DNA of 32,214 nucleotides, from contig NZ_JBQAJM010000025.1 in NCBI RefSeq assembly GCF_052030685.1, positions 1 through 32,214 on the forward strand, in the 5' to 3' direction. The notes under the pieces were generated by a model. It was not told where the DNA came from, made no database searches, and was given only the letters and a program-made list of their open reading frames with translations. The stretch comes from Caedibacter sp052030685. Lineage in GTDB: Bacteria; Pseudomonadota; Gammaproteobacteria; Francisellales; Francisellaceae. This document shows, piece by piece, positions 24,083 through 31,290 of the stretch. The position numbers were made by a program, and so were the translations under genes. Each line of letters begins with the position of its first letter. Position 1 is the first letter of the stretch.

Positions 24083-25435
24083 TTAATATGTAAATAACTG
24101 CAAGATTGCCTCACGATCAATTTTACTTTGTGCATTAACAGGGATTTCATCACCATAACGAAAGGATTTTGGCAATAGTATTTTCTCAAACCAATGGCTT
24201 AAAAAGTGGCGTAAAGTGTTATTAAACTCAAAGGCAGTTAGATGATCTTTTTGCTCTTTACCTAATGTAGATAATACGATAAAAACACCAATATATTCGC
24301 GCGATTTTTCAAGTTTCAATGCATAACAATCATTAATCCAAGCGTGTTTCTTTAGGCGATCTTCAAGTTCATTTAATGACAGACGTTTATCTTCAAGTTT
24401 GACGATACGTCCTTTACGACCTTGTAGAATAAATTGATTAGGTTTAATCAATTCAATCACATCATCCGTATCGATAAATGGTTCGATAAAAGAGTCCGCA
24501 TAAACACGCAATGTCTGATCGTTACTTTGTGTAATTTGCACATCATCAAAGCATTGCCAAAGTGGATCATTAAGTTGTTGGCGCCAAGCAATAATACCCG
24601 TTTCACTACTGCCTAAAATTTCAGTGACATTCATATGAAGATGAGCTTTTAGTTGTTGCGCTATTTCTGTTTTAAGAAGACTACCAGCACTGAAACAGGT
24701 AATTTTAGAAATATCTTTTTCAAAAGTTAAACGCGATAATAGCGCAGGACTTGAGATAAAAATAAATTGGTGATTTCTGGTAGTTAATTGCGCTAACTCC
24801 TCACTTAATTCAATGCGCTGACTATAAATAGGGCGTCCTGTTAAGGATGGCCAGAGAAAGTAAAAAACAAAACCATAGAGATGCTGATGATGGACACTGC
24901 TAATCACCATCTGTTCTTTATCAAGATTAAAAAAATTATTTAAGATATTAACCTCATTGACTAAGTGCTTAAATTTCTTCGTGATTTTTTTAGGTTTTCC
25001 TGTAGAACCGGAAGTGAAAAATATAATATCCGCAGTGAACAGACTATCATTTATTTGATACATTAAGTTATCATTACGATTAAGTTCAATGGTTTTTTTA
25101 TTAAAACAAAAGCATTGTCGCTGTTCATCAAAATGAAGTGTCGCAATATCTTCATTATTGGTAATATCCTCAAAAACACCACACCTATTATTAGGTGGTA
25201 ATATAATCGACTTGTTAGTAATCAAGGCACTAAAAAAGCCAATATAGAAATGATAGATATTGTTACAATAAAGAATAATTGAAGTTTCTTTCTGTAGGCT
25301 TAAAAAATGCGCTAGTGGAAATATAATTTGTTTAATTTTGCCAAGATGTATTGGTAAGTTATTTTTTTTGCCATGGCAAAAAATGATTTTGTCATCATTT
25401 GATTTTTGAAATAAAACATTTAAGTAATCTTTCAT
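24083..25435 (-). CDS. AMP-dependent acyl/aryl ligase of an aryl-polyene-like operon
   Basis: An ANL-superfamily adenylating enzyme that should activate a carboxylic acid and load it onto CoA or, given its neighbours, onto an acyl carrier protein. Visible motifs are the P-loop IIFFTSGSTGKPKKITK (A3), LGSSETGIIAWR (A5), the hinge region GRKGRIVKLEDKRLSLNELE (A7-A8), and IPVNAQSKIDREAI at the C-terminus, which keeps the catalytic lysine (A10). At 450 residues it is shorter than typical acyl-CoA synthetases (500-600) but in the range of aryl-polyene cluster ligases. Its start overlaps the end of the membrane-protein gene by four bases. It is the last of five coupled genes. The substrate, possibly an aryl acid such as 4-hydroxybenzoate, is inferred only from cluster type. 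Confidence 0.85.
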   Translation of the reverse strand: MKDYLNVLFQKSNDDKIIFCHGKKNNLPIHLGKIKQIIFPLAHFLSLQKETSIILYCNNIYHFYIGFFSALITNKSIILPPNNRCGVFEDITNNEDIATLHFDEQRQCFCFNKKTIELNRNDNLMYQINDSLFTADIIFFTSGSTGKPKKITKKFKHLVNEVNILNNFFNLDKEQMVISSVHHQHLYGFVFYFLWPSLTGRPIYSQRIELSEELAQLTTRNHQFIFISSPALLSRLTFEKDISKITCFSAGSLLKTEIAQQLKAHLHMNVTEILGSSETGIIAWRQQLNDPLWQCFDDVQITQSNDQTLRVYADSFIEPFIDTDDVIELIKPNQFILQGRKGRIVKLEDKRLSLNELEDRLKKHAWINDCYALKLEKSREYIGVFIVLSTLGKEQKDHLTAFEFNNTLRHFLSHWFEKILLPKSFRYGDEIPVNAQSKIDREAILQLFTY

Positions 25436-26013
25436 TTGCTATTTTTTCTCTTAACAAAAATGCGCACAATAAATTCACAAACAAAAAACGCACCAATCAA
25501 AATATAAGAAACCAATCCATTATAGATTGTCCAAACATGCAATGAACTAAACAAAGCGCTATAGCAAGAAACTAAAGCGTTTAACATAAAAAAAACACAC
25601 CATGCAATCGTCACTTTGCGTGTGTATGCACTGACAAAATGCGGTAGCGGTTTACGGGATGTTTTTTTGGCGAATTGATAAATAATATTCTCTTTTGCAA
25701 ATAATGAAGCAAAAAAAATACTCAAAAAAGCAAGATTCATGGCAACAGGGTAAAGTTTAATAAAGACGATATTGAGTGACAGCATTGCTAATAAACTGAT
25801 CGTAATACCAATACCTGAGAGGGTAAATAGCGCATATTTAGGCATGATATTATGATCGTTGTTGTGGCTAAAAATCGCTCGTAATCCAAAAAGGCAAAGA
25901 ATAATTAAACTTAACCCTTGTACGGATAAAAACTGTATGCCAAAAAAAATGACAAAGGGATAGAGTAAGATAGCAATAGCGATGATAAGAGTAGTTAAGC
26001 TACGTAAGGACAT
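25432..26013 (-). CDS. COG4648-family integral membrane protein
   Basis: A 193-residue polytopic inner-membrane protein with about six hydrophobic segments (LTTLIIAIAILLYPFVIFFG at the start, GAFFVCEFIVRIFV near the end). Family landmarks are the central AYTRKVTIAWCVFF and the later VWTIYNGLVSYILIG. COG4648 proteins recur in aryl-polyene and related fatty-acid-like clusters between the carrier proteins and the AMP ligase. That is exactly the place of this gene, but their biochemical role is not established. The start and stop overlap the flanking genes (by one and four bases), showing tight translational coupling. Confidence 0.8.
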   Translation of the reverse strand: MSLRSLTTLIIAIAILLYPFVIFFGIQFLSVQGLSLIILCLFGLRAIFSHNNDHNIMPKYALFTLSGIGITISLLAMLSLNIVFIKLYPVAMNLAFLSIFFASLFAKENIIYQFAKKTSRKPLPHFVSAYTRKVTIAWCVFFMLNALVSCYSALFSSLHVWTIYNGLVSYILIGAFFVCEFIVRIFVKRKNSK

Positions 26014-26267
26014 TATTGCTTATTAATTTCTTGGTCAATGATTGTGACGATATCATTAACAGTTTTCACTGATTTAAATTCATCAGGTTTAAACTGTTTA
26101 TCAGTTTTACTTTGCAGATAAACAATAAGATCTACCGCATCAATACTATCTAAATCAAGATCTTCATATAAGCGCGCTTCAAGTGTCACATCTTGTGGAT
26201 TAAGCTCAAATAACTCAGCAAATATTCCCTGAAGTTCTTGGAGAATTTGTGCTTTTGATGTACTCAT
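26013..26267 (-). CDS. Acyl carrier protein (second of two)
   Basis: An 84-residue acidic four-helix carrier. The phosphopantetheine attachment site is Ser41 in DLDLDSIDAVDL, preceded by the typical FELNPQDVTLEARLYEDL. Helix 3 and the C-terminus (KFKPDEFKSVKTVNDIVTII) are typical of carriers in non-ribosomal or polyketide-like type II pathways rather than the housekeeping AcpP (LGVKEEE...). The stop codon's last base is the first base of the membrane-protein start, and the first carrier ends three bases upstream. It should shuttle intermediates loaded by the AMP ligase. Confidence 0.93.
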   Translation of the reverse strand: MSTSKAQILQELQGIFAELFELNPQDVTLEARLYEDLDLDSIDAVDLIVYLQSKTDKQFKPDEFKSVKTVNDIVTIIDQEINKQ

Positions 26268-26270
26268 TTT

Positions 26271-26540
26271 TTATCCCTTATTATTTTGTGTCGCAATAAA
26301 TTGCGCTAATGTTTTAACTGATTCAAAGTGCTTTTTTACATCATCAGTGTCTTCATTGAGCTCAATGTTATATTTTTTCTTTAAAGCAACGCCAAGCTCC
26401 AATGCATCGATGGAGTCTAAGCCAAGCTCGTCACCAAATAATTGCATATCACTGGCAATATCTTCAGTAGTAATATCTTCTAGATTAAGCACATCAATAA
26501 TCAGTTCTTTTAATTCCAGTTCAAGTAGGGTGTTATTCAT
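26271..26540 (-). CDS. Acyl carrier protein (first of two)
   Basis: An 89-residue carrier protein. Ser43 in GDELGLDSIDALELG is the phosphopantetheine site; a long helix I (LELELKELIIDVLNLEDI) precedes it, and helix 4 (HFESVKTLAQFIATQ) closes the fold. It differs enough from the second carrier (the serine context GLDSIDALEL as against DLDSIDAVDL) to suggest distinct partners rather than a recent duplication. Its start overlaps the acyltransferase stop by one base. Aryl-polyene clusters commonly carry two such carriers side by side. Confidence 0.93.
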   Translation of the reverse strand: MNNTLLELELKELIIDVLNLEDITTEDIASDMQLFGDELGLDSIDALELGVALKKKYNIELNEDTDDVKKHFESVKTLAQFIATQNNKG

Positions 26541-27328
26541 TAATCAATATGACCTTGTAATTGTTGTTGTAATATCTTTGTCAACCGTCTTGCGGCAACC
26601 GAAGGAAGTTGATTGCACTCATTTAAAATCGTTTGAGTATCAATAAGATCCTTAACCGTTAACGTAAAGATAGGTTTTGTCGTGGGTATTTTATACCATT
26701 TATCATTTTTTGCCAGTGTACTGGGCGTGCAGCTTAAATGAATAATACGAATAGGCGCATTTGCACGAATGGCAATTTGTGCAGCCCCTCTTTTTAATTG
26801 GATTGGCATATTGGGAATAGAACGAGTACCTTCAGGAAACATCAATAAGTTATTCCCTGCGTGTAATGTTGCTTTGATATCACTAAATGTTTGCTCAGGA
26901 TCGATATTGGGAATGTAACCTGCAGTGGATATAACGCGTCGTATAAAACGGTTGTGCCACAATTGCGCTTTGACAATATTGTCGCAAAAGGGCAGTTTAG
27001 AGACGATTGATACATAATCAATTAAGGTTGGATGGTTGGCAATGATTAATGTGCCTTTGTCTTTTTTTAATTTTTCAAAGCCAATAAAGTCAAAGCGAAT
27101 AAGACCTAAGCCAGACATCGTTGCGGTAAAAAAACGAAACGTTAAATAAATACAATATTGCGCAATATATTTTTTCTGCTGCTTTAAACGAATTATTTTG
27201 GCAATGATTAATACCATAGGAATAATAATATACCCTAACAGTAATCCCCCTAAAGAGAATAATAAAAAACAAAATCCCGTGGCAATAAGGCGCCAGAGGT
27301 AGTTTATTTTGTTAAAAAATATATACAT
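26540..27328 (-). CDS. Lysophospholipid/1-acylglycerol-3-phosphate-type acyltransferase
   Basis: A PlsC-superfamily membrane acyltransferase, first gene of the five-gene operon. The catalytic HX4D motif is NHPTLID and the phosphate-binding motif FPEGTRS; both are intact, and LKRGAAQIAIRANAPIRIIH (third block) follows. N-terminal hydrophobic segments (LIATGFCFLLFSLGGLLLGYIIIPMVLII) anchor it in the inner membrane. I start at the ATG at 27328 (MYIFFNKINYLW) rather than the GTG six codons upstream; neither has a strong ribosome site. In aryl-polyene clusters an enzyme of this kind is thought to attach the polyene chain to a lipid. A general lipid role is the alternative. Confidence 0.85.
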   Translation of the reverse strand: MYIFFNKINYLWRLIATGFCFLLFSLGGLLLGYIIIPMVLIIAKIIRLKQQKKYIAQYCIYLTFRFFTATMSGLGLIRFDFIGFEKLKKDKGTLIIANHPTLIDYVSIVSKLPFCDNIVKAQLWHNRFIRRVISTAGYIPNIDPEQTFSDIKATLHAGNNLLMFPEGTRSIPNMPIQLKRGAAQIAIRANAPIRIIHLSCTPSTLAKNDKWYKIPTTKPIFTLTVKDLIDTQTILNECNQLPSVAARRLTKILQQQLQGHID

Positions 27329-27471
27329 TGATAAAAATAAATACACTTTAATATATTTTAGCTATTATTGATAAAATAAACCATTTAGTCAAAAGAGTCA
27401 GGTGCATTCGCGATTGCTAGGTAAATCAGCTGAAAGTTATTTAGTCAGTTTTTAAAAATACCAACACAATC

Positions 27472-27517
27472 GTTGTATCAACAAATGGCGATCATATTGT
27501 ATTTAGATTAATACAAC
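27472..27517. promoter_or_regulatory. Candidate operator in the divergent gap (27329-27639)
   Basis: TTGTATT-TAGATT-AATACAA (27497-27503 and 27510-27516) is a perfect seven-base inverted repeat with a six-base spacer. GTTGTAT recurs at 27472-27478 and pairs with ATACAAC at 27511-27517. The site lies between the five-gene operon (minus) and the nuclease gene (plus). Nothing else definite is seen in this 311-base gap; TATAAT at 27623-27628 is too near the ATG to be a normal -10 for the nuclease. Confidence 0.4.
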
Positions 27518-27639
27518 TAATGCAGATTTTATTATAACAATTATGTCATGGGCTTATTTAATGGTATTTTTTCAAAAAAACTTAACCTCCGCTTCATTTC
27601 ACGTTACGCTTATGCTCCCGCATATAATAAAGATAAAAC

Positions 27640-28479
27640 ATGTTAAACAAGTTTATTAAATATACTGCAGCGATTTTATTGGCTGCTTCATCATTTTCGA
27701 GTTCATTTGCCGCAAGTGCTCATATGCCAGCGGCAAGTGGAAGTGCTGTTAAAGCAATCCCACTAGCCGCAAATTACTGCAATGACTTTCTGAAATATGG
27801 CAACCCCGGTGGTAAGGTGAGTTTATATCTTTGTCGTGAGGGTTATATTTCTGCTTATAATTACGAAACCAAGCAGCCAAGCTGGGTTGCTTATCGTTTA
27901 ACCGCACAATCAGTGTCAAGTAAACTCAAGCGTCATGATGAATTTCAACCTGATCCGGAAGTGCCGGCAAAATATCGTGCGGAATTATCAGACTATAAAA
28001 GAAGTGGTTATGATCGTGGGCATTTAGCCCCTTATGCGGCGATGGATTTTAATAAAACAAGTGCTAAGCAGTCGTTTTATCTATCAAATATGTCGCCACA
28101 AAAAGGTGGGCTTAATCGTCAGGGTTGGGCAAAGCTTGAGTCTGATGTGCGCTTTTGGGCACAGATGTACAAAGAAGTCTATGTTTACACGGGGCCTGTA
28201 TTTAAAAACAGTAAAACACATAAAACAATTGGCAAGAATAAAATCTGGGTGCCAGAGTATTTCTTCAAAGTAGTCTATGCGCCAAAACAAGATAAGGCAA
28301 TTGCCTTTATTATGCCGAATGCTCGCGTTGATAAAAAAGATGTCTCGAAATATCGTGTATCGATCAAAGATGTCGAACAGCGTACTGGCTTGACGTTTTT
28401 TAACACCTTGCCTAAGACTCAAGTGGCTGCATTAACAGATAAAACCTCACCAATGTGGCGTACGAGTTATAGGGCGTAA
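27640..28479 (+). CDS. Secreted DNA/RNA non-specific endonuclease (Serratia nuclease/NUC1 family)
   Basis: A beta-beta-alpha metal nuclease. The signal peptide (YTAAILLAASSFSSSFAASA) implies export to the periplasm or outside. The catalytic DRGH motif stands in SGYDRGHLAPYAAMD, with His as general base. A Mg-ligand Asn lies in FYLSNMSPQKGGLNRQGWAKLE, and VYVYTGPVF is a further family block. Length (279) is normal. Probable roles are nucleotide scavenging, biofilm or extracellular DNA degradation; no immunity protein is adjacent, as expected for exported family members. It has no clear ribosome site beyond AAAGA. A weak A+T hairpin (CTAAAAA...TTTTTAG, 28487-28507) follows the stop. Confidence 0.92.
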   Translation: MLNKFIKYTAAILLAASSFSSSFAASAHMPAASGSAVKAIPLAANYCNDFLKYGNPGGKVSLYLCREGYISAYNYETKQPSWVAYRLTAQSVSSKLKRHDEFQPDPEVPAKYRAELSDYKRSGYDRGHLAPYAAMDFNKTSAKQSFYLSNMSPQKGGLNRQGWAKLESDVRFWAQMYKEVYVYTGPVFKNSKTHKTIGKNKIWVPEYFFKVVYAPKQDKAIAFIMPNARVDKKDVSKYRVSIKDVEQRTGLTFFNTLPKTQVAALTDKTSPMWRTSYRA

Positions 28480-28535
28480 TTTGCAACTAAAAATGTATTG
28501 TTTTTAGGTAAATATTATAAAAATTAAAAAAATAC

Positions 28536-28564
28536 TTGACCTTTATCCTACTTAAGTAAATAAT
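28536..28564 (+). promoter_or_regulatory. Strong sigma-70-like promoter in the 28480-29292 non-coding stretch
   Basis: TTGACC (28536-28541) and AATAAT (28559-28564) are separated by exactly 17 bases. The expected transcript starts near 28571. The -10 and spacing are the same as at the ffs promoter. No large gene follows for 700 bases, so the product may be a short RNA or the leader of the permease transcript. Confidence 0.65.
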
Positions 28565-28570
28565 GCGCAA

Positions 28571-28640
28571 CAGAACCAAATAGTGCCCGTGATATGTGGG
28601 CACATGTGACCCTCCCCAACATGACATTAAGGAGCTAAAC
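28571..28640 (+). ncRNA. Candidate structured leader or small RNA
   Basis: Directly after the promoter, GTGCCC-GTGATATGT-GGGCAC (28583-28603) forms a stable hairpin in a locally GC-richer segment. The following CCTCCCC can pair with part of the AAGGAG ribosome site at 28629-28634, which would hide it. No named riboswitch class is recognised. The 3' end of any RNA is not defined. Confidence 0.4.
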
Positions 28641-28679
28641 ATGATAACTTTTCACTCACTTCAACCACCCAGTTGTTGA
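28641..28679 (+). CDS. Possible 12-residue leader peptide
   Basis: ATG six bases after a near-perfect ribosome site (TAAGGAG) opens MITFHSLQPPSC and stops at TGA. It sits about 70 bases after the predicted transcription start and follows a hairpin, as regulatory leader peptides do. There is no run of one amino acid that would name a regulator, though QPPSC ends in Pro-Pro-Ser-Cys before the stop, and Pro-Pro can stall ribosomes. It could also be a chance frame. Confidence 0.4.
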   Translation: MITFHSLQPPSC

Positions 28680-28789
28680 TCTTTTGCAGTTGGAGCTAAT
28701 CTATAGCTGTTTCATTAATACTTTTATATTTGATTGACTGCGTTTATAGTTTCTGACATCTATCGCAAAATGAGCTATGCCATCTTTTA

Positions 28790-28840
28790 CCTCGCCCCTT
28801 GTGGGAGAGGTCGTATAGCGTAAGCTGTACGGGTGAGGGG
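28790..28840 (+). repeat. Intergenic REP-like repeat, copy 3
   Basis: CCTCGCCCCTTGTGGGAGAGG to GGGTGAGGGG, diverged from copies 1 and 2 at several bases but keeping the inner stem (GTATAGC-GTAA-GCTGTAC) by paired changes. Unlike the others it does not lie between convergent genes. Confidence 0.8.
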
Positions 28841-29150
28841 TAATTGTAACCCAGTTTATTTTTCGTTAGTTATGATAAATGCCAAATAGAAAGTATTCAT
28901 CAAATAGTTGTAACTCCAATGGTGCAGTAACCAAAGTAACTCAAAGAATCAGCATAATATGCTTCATATAGGTTGTGTAGTATATTTATGTTGGTTGTTG
29001 CTGAGTTATTATTGAAATATTTAGCAATAAAAATAGCTTTGTTTATGCCTTTTTGGTCTTTTCAGAGCTGTCTTAATTTTATTTTTGAAATATTAAAAAC
29101 AAAAGAAATGTACATTGTAAGTATGGTTGAGTATTTGCTTCAACTATCCG

Positions 29151-29238
29151 CCGTACCCTGAGCGAAGTCGAAGGGTGTGCTAGGAATAAAAATTCATAAT
29201 GTCAAGTTATAAGGGCTTCGACTTACGCTCAGCCCACG
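29151..29238. repeat. REPIN-like inverted repeat pair, copy A
   Basis: CCGTACCCTGAGCGAAGTCG (29151-29170) continues AAGGGTG and is matched in inverse orientation by GGGCTTCGACTTACGCTCAG (29213-29232), with about 35 bases between. Each arm also contains its own short palindrome (CCCTGAGC/GTCGAAGGG type). It lies just before the ABC permease start. Confidence 0.8.
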
Positions 29239-29292
29239 CAGGTGGCTAAGGGTGACTATGAACTATTTTATCAATATATTGAGATGTAATTT

Positions 29293-30345
29293 ATGAATAC
29301 AATAACATTAAAAAATCACCACAGAAAAAGAAGTTATTTCTTGCATGATATTGTTTTTGTCATGCTGGTTATTACAAGCCTTGGGCTGATGTATTATGCG
29401 TGGATTGGCATGCATCAAAGCTTTATCAATGAATCATCTGTTGCTGCAATATCACTAGATCCAAGTCACTTGCCTTATTATACATTACGTACGGTGATGC
29501 GTTTACTCATTGGGATGGTCTGGTCGTTTGCTTTTGCCTTGATTGCCGGTTATGCCTGTGCTAAGAACAGACATGTTGCACGTATTTTGTTGCCGATTAT
29601 TAACTTTATGGAATCAGTACCTTTATTGGGTTTCTTAACGTTTACCACGGCATTCTTTTTGTTTTTGTTTCCACGCTCAGTGATGGGGCTTGAGGCGGCA
29701 GCAATTTTTGGTGTGTTTACATCGCAAGCATGGAATATGGCATTAATCGTTTATCAGACGATTCGCATTGTGCCGGACGAGGTTATTAATGCATCACATG
29801 TTTATAAGCTAAATGCATGGCAGCGTTTTTGGAAGATTGAAATGCCATATTCAGTGCCGGGGCTTTTGTGGAATGTAATGGTGTCACAATCTGCGGCATG
29901 GTTTGCACTTGTCGCAACTGAGGCGATTCCGGTGGGAGATAAAGATGTGATGCTACCGGGTGTTGGTGCGTATATTAGTACTGCACTTGATCACGCCAAC
30001 GCATTAGCAATCGTATATGCATTGATTGCGATTATTTTAACGATTGTTGCTTTTGATCAGTTGGTGTTTCGTCCATTAGTCAAGTGGTCAAAGAAGTTTA
30101 AATATGAACAGATAAATGTCAGTGGCGCGCATAGCTCATGGATGCATGATCTGTGTACTAAATCAACGTGCTTTAACGCGATTGTTAAAGGTATTAAAAC
30201 AGTGAGTTTTTACTTTATTAATTCGCCAACAGTTATTGCCAGAAAACTATCGTTTCCACAATTATCACTCACGCCAGCCATTCGACACTTATCAACAGCG
30301 ATTTGGTATCTGTGTATTGTTAGCTTAATGGAAGTTTTTCCCTAA
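29293..30345 (+). CDS. ABC transporter permease, N-terminal half of a frameshifted fused permease (NitT/TauT type)
   Basis: The first of two BPD_transp_1 membrane domains. Hydrophobic segments begin at about residue 18 (IVFVMLVITSLGLMYYAWIG). The coupling (EAA) loop that contacts the ATPase reads INASHVYKLNAWQRFWKIEMPYSVPGLLWN, with the expected EAA-like Ala and Gly spacing. After a linker (about 270-325) a new membrane segment starts and the frame stops at TAA after SLMEVFP. The following frame, shifted by +1, continues with the second permease domain. The joint product would be about 566 residues, the size of fused permeases in this ABC subfamily. The shift point is the run GTTTTTCCC just before the stop. 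Either the gene is broken, the base is a sequencing error in the homopolymer, or ribosomes shift at CCC-TAA. Confidence 0.85.
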   Translation: MNTITLKNHHRKRSYFLHDIVFVMLVITSLGLMYYAWIGMHQSFINESSVAAISLDPSHLPYYTLRTVMRLLIGMVWSFAFALIAGYACAKNRHVARILLPIINFMESVPLLGFLTFTTAFFLFLFPRSVMGLEAAAIFGVFTSQAWNMALIVYQTIRIVPDEVINASHVYKLNAWQRFWKIEMPYSVPGLLWNVMVSQSAAWFALVATEAIPVGDKDVMLPGVGAYISTALDHANALAIVYALIAIILTIVAFDQLVFRPLVKWSKKFKYEQINVSGAHSSWMHDLCTKSTCFNAIVKGIKTVSFYFINSPTVIARKLSFPQLSLTPAIRHLSTAIWYLCIVSLMEVFP

Positions 30346-30352
30346 TGGCAAT

Positions 30353-30991
30353 ATGACTTACCTGTTACCACTGATGTGGGAGACGACGTATCGTGTGGCG
30401 ATTGCCATGGGTTTAAGTATCGTGATTTGTACTCCTCTTGGTATTTGGATCGGGATCTCACCAAAACGCACCAAAATGTTGCAACCAATCATACAGGTAC
30501 TGGCAGCGATACCTCAGCCAATTTTCTTCCCGATTGTGGCAATTTTACTGATTTTTGGCGGTGGTAGTTTAAGCATTTGGGCGATTCCATTGATTATGAC
30601 CGGTACTTCTTGGTATGTATTGTTTAATGTGATTGCTGGGGCTTCAGCCTTGCCATCGGATTTAATTGAGATGTCACGTAGCTTCCACTTAAAGGGTTCT
30701 AAATGGTGGTTTAAGTTTGCGGTTCCTGCTGTTTTTCCTTATATCGTTTGCGGGATTATCAGTGCTGCAGGTGGTGCGTGGAATTCAGCGATTGCTGCTG
30801 AGCTGATCACTTGGGGTGGTAAAACAATTTCAATAAGTGGTATTGGTGAGCTTGTATCGCAAACAACAAGTAATAATCAAGTGGCTGAGGCAGCATTAGC
30901 GGTCAGTGCAATGTGTGTGCTTGTCGCCTTGTGTGTCATCTTTATCTGGAAGCCTTTGTATAAGCTTGCAGAAACAAAATATAAAATTTAG
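30353..30991 (+). CDS. ABC transporter permease, C-terminal half of the same frameshifted gene
   Basis: A complete second BPD_transp_1 domain of 212 residues. Its coupling loop reads PSDLIEMSRSFHLKGSKWWFKFAVPAVFPYIVCG, a good EAA motif, and the segment GGAWNSAIAAELITWGGKTISISGIGELVSQ is typical of nitrate/sulfonate/taurine-type permeases. In its frame, codons before the first Met read FPNGN, joining smoothly to the preceding half if one base of the T/C run is skipped. The upstream stop in this frame lies at 30326-30328, so an independent start at the ATG (30353) would lack a ribosome site. If expressed alone it could still pair as a separate subunit. Confidence 0.85.
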   Translation: MTYLLPLMWETTYRVAIAMGLSIVICTPLGIWIGISPKRTKMLQPIIQVLAAIPQPIFFPIVAILLIFGGGSLSIWAIPLIMTGTSWYVLFNVIAGASALPSDLIEMSRSFHLKGSKWWFKFAVPAVFPYIVCGIISAAGGAWNSAIAAELITWGGKTISISGIGELVSQTTSNNQVAEAALAVSAMCVLVALCVIFIWKPLYKLAETKYKI

Positions 30992-31021
30992 GCTAAGACT
31001 AAATGTTCACCCATAAGTGCT

Positions 31022-31133
31022 CACCGTACCCTGAGCGTAAGTCGAAGCGATGCACTGAGCATCAGTCGAAGTGGGTAAGCTTTGGAAAATCATACTTCAT
31101 AAAGGCTTCGACTTACGCTCAGCCAACGCTTAC
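31022..31133. repeat. REPIN-like inverted repeat pair, copy B
   Basis: ACCGTACCCTGAGCGTAAGTCG (31023-31044) and a second palindromic variant CACTGAGCATCAGTCGAAGTG (31053-31073) face the inverse arm GGCTTCGACTTACGCTCAGC (31103-31122); outer GTAAGC and GCTTAC (31075-31080, 31128-31133) also pair. It is related to copy A, and the two bracket the permease gene. Confidence 0.8.
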
Positions 31134-31195
31134 ACAATCAAAGTGGGCAGGAATATGGTCATAGTCATAATTTAAAACTTAAAAATATAACATAG

Positions 31196-31288
31196 GTTGA
31201 CCATCGCTTCTTTGCCAACCTTATCATCAAAACGCAAATGACAGAACGGGTGATGATCTTGGTGAAGAAGCGTGAAAAGAGGATTTGA
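31196..31288 (+). other. Hairpin-forming segment and possible gene remnant before the ABC ATPase
   Basis: A frame open from a TAG at 31193 reads VDHRFFANLIIKTQMTERVM and on to KKREKRI before TGA at 31286, two bases short of the ATPase ATG. The stretch also folds: CGCTTCTT (31205-31212) with AAGAAGCG (31265-31272), then CCAA/TTGG and ATCATC/GATGAT inside. It could be the tail of a lost operon gene or a structured leader. The rest of 30992-31290 is repeat copy B. Confidence 0.3.
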
Positions 31289-31290
31289 AA

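Noticed and set aside
25432..26013. Naming the COG4648 protein as a gyrase subunit, a label sometimes attached to this family
   Set aside because: The protein is a small polytopic membrane protein with no gyrase motifs; the label would be misleading.
28973..29161. Hydrophobic 62-codon frame before the REPIN-like element
   Set aside because: It starts at TTG with no ribosome site and its 3' end runs into the repeat; the hydrophobicity comes from T-rich sequence. Not a convincing gene.
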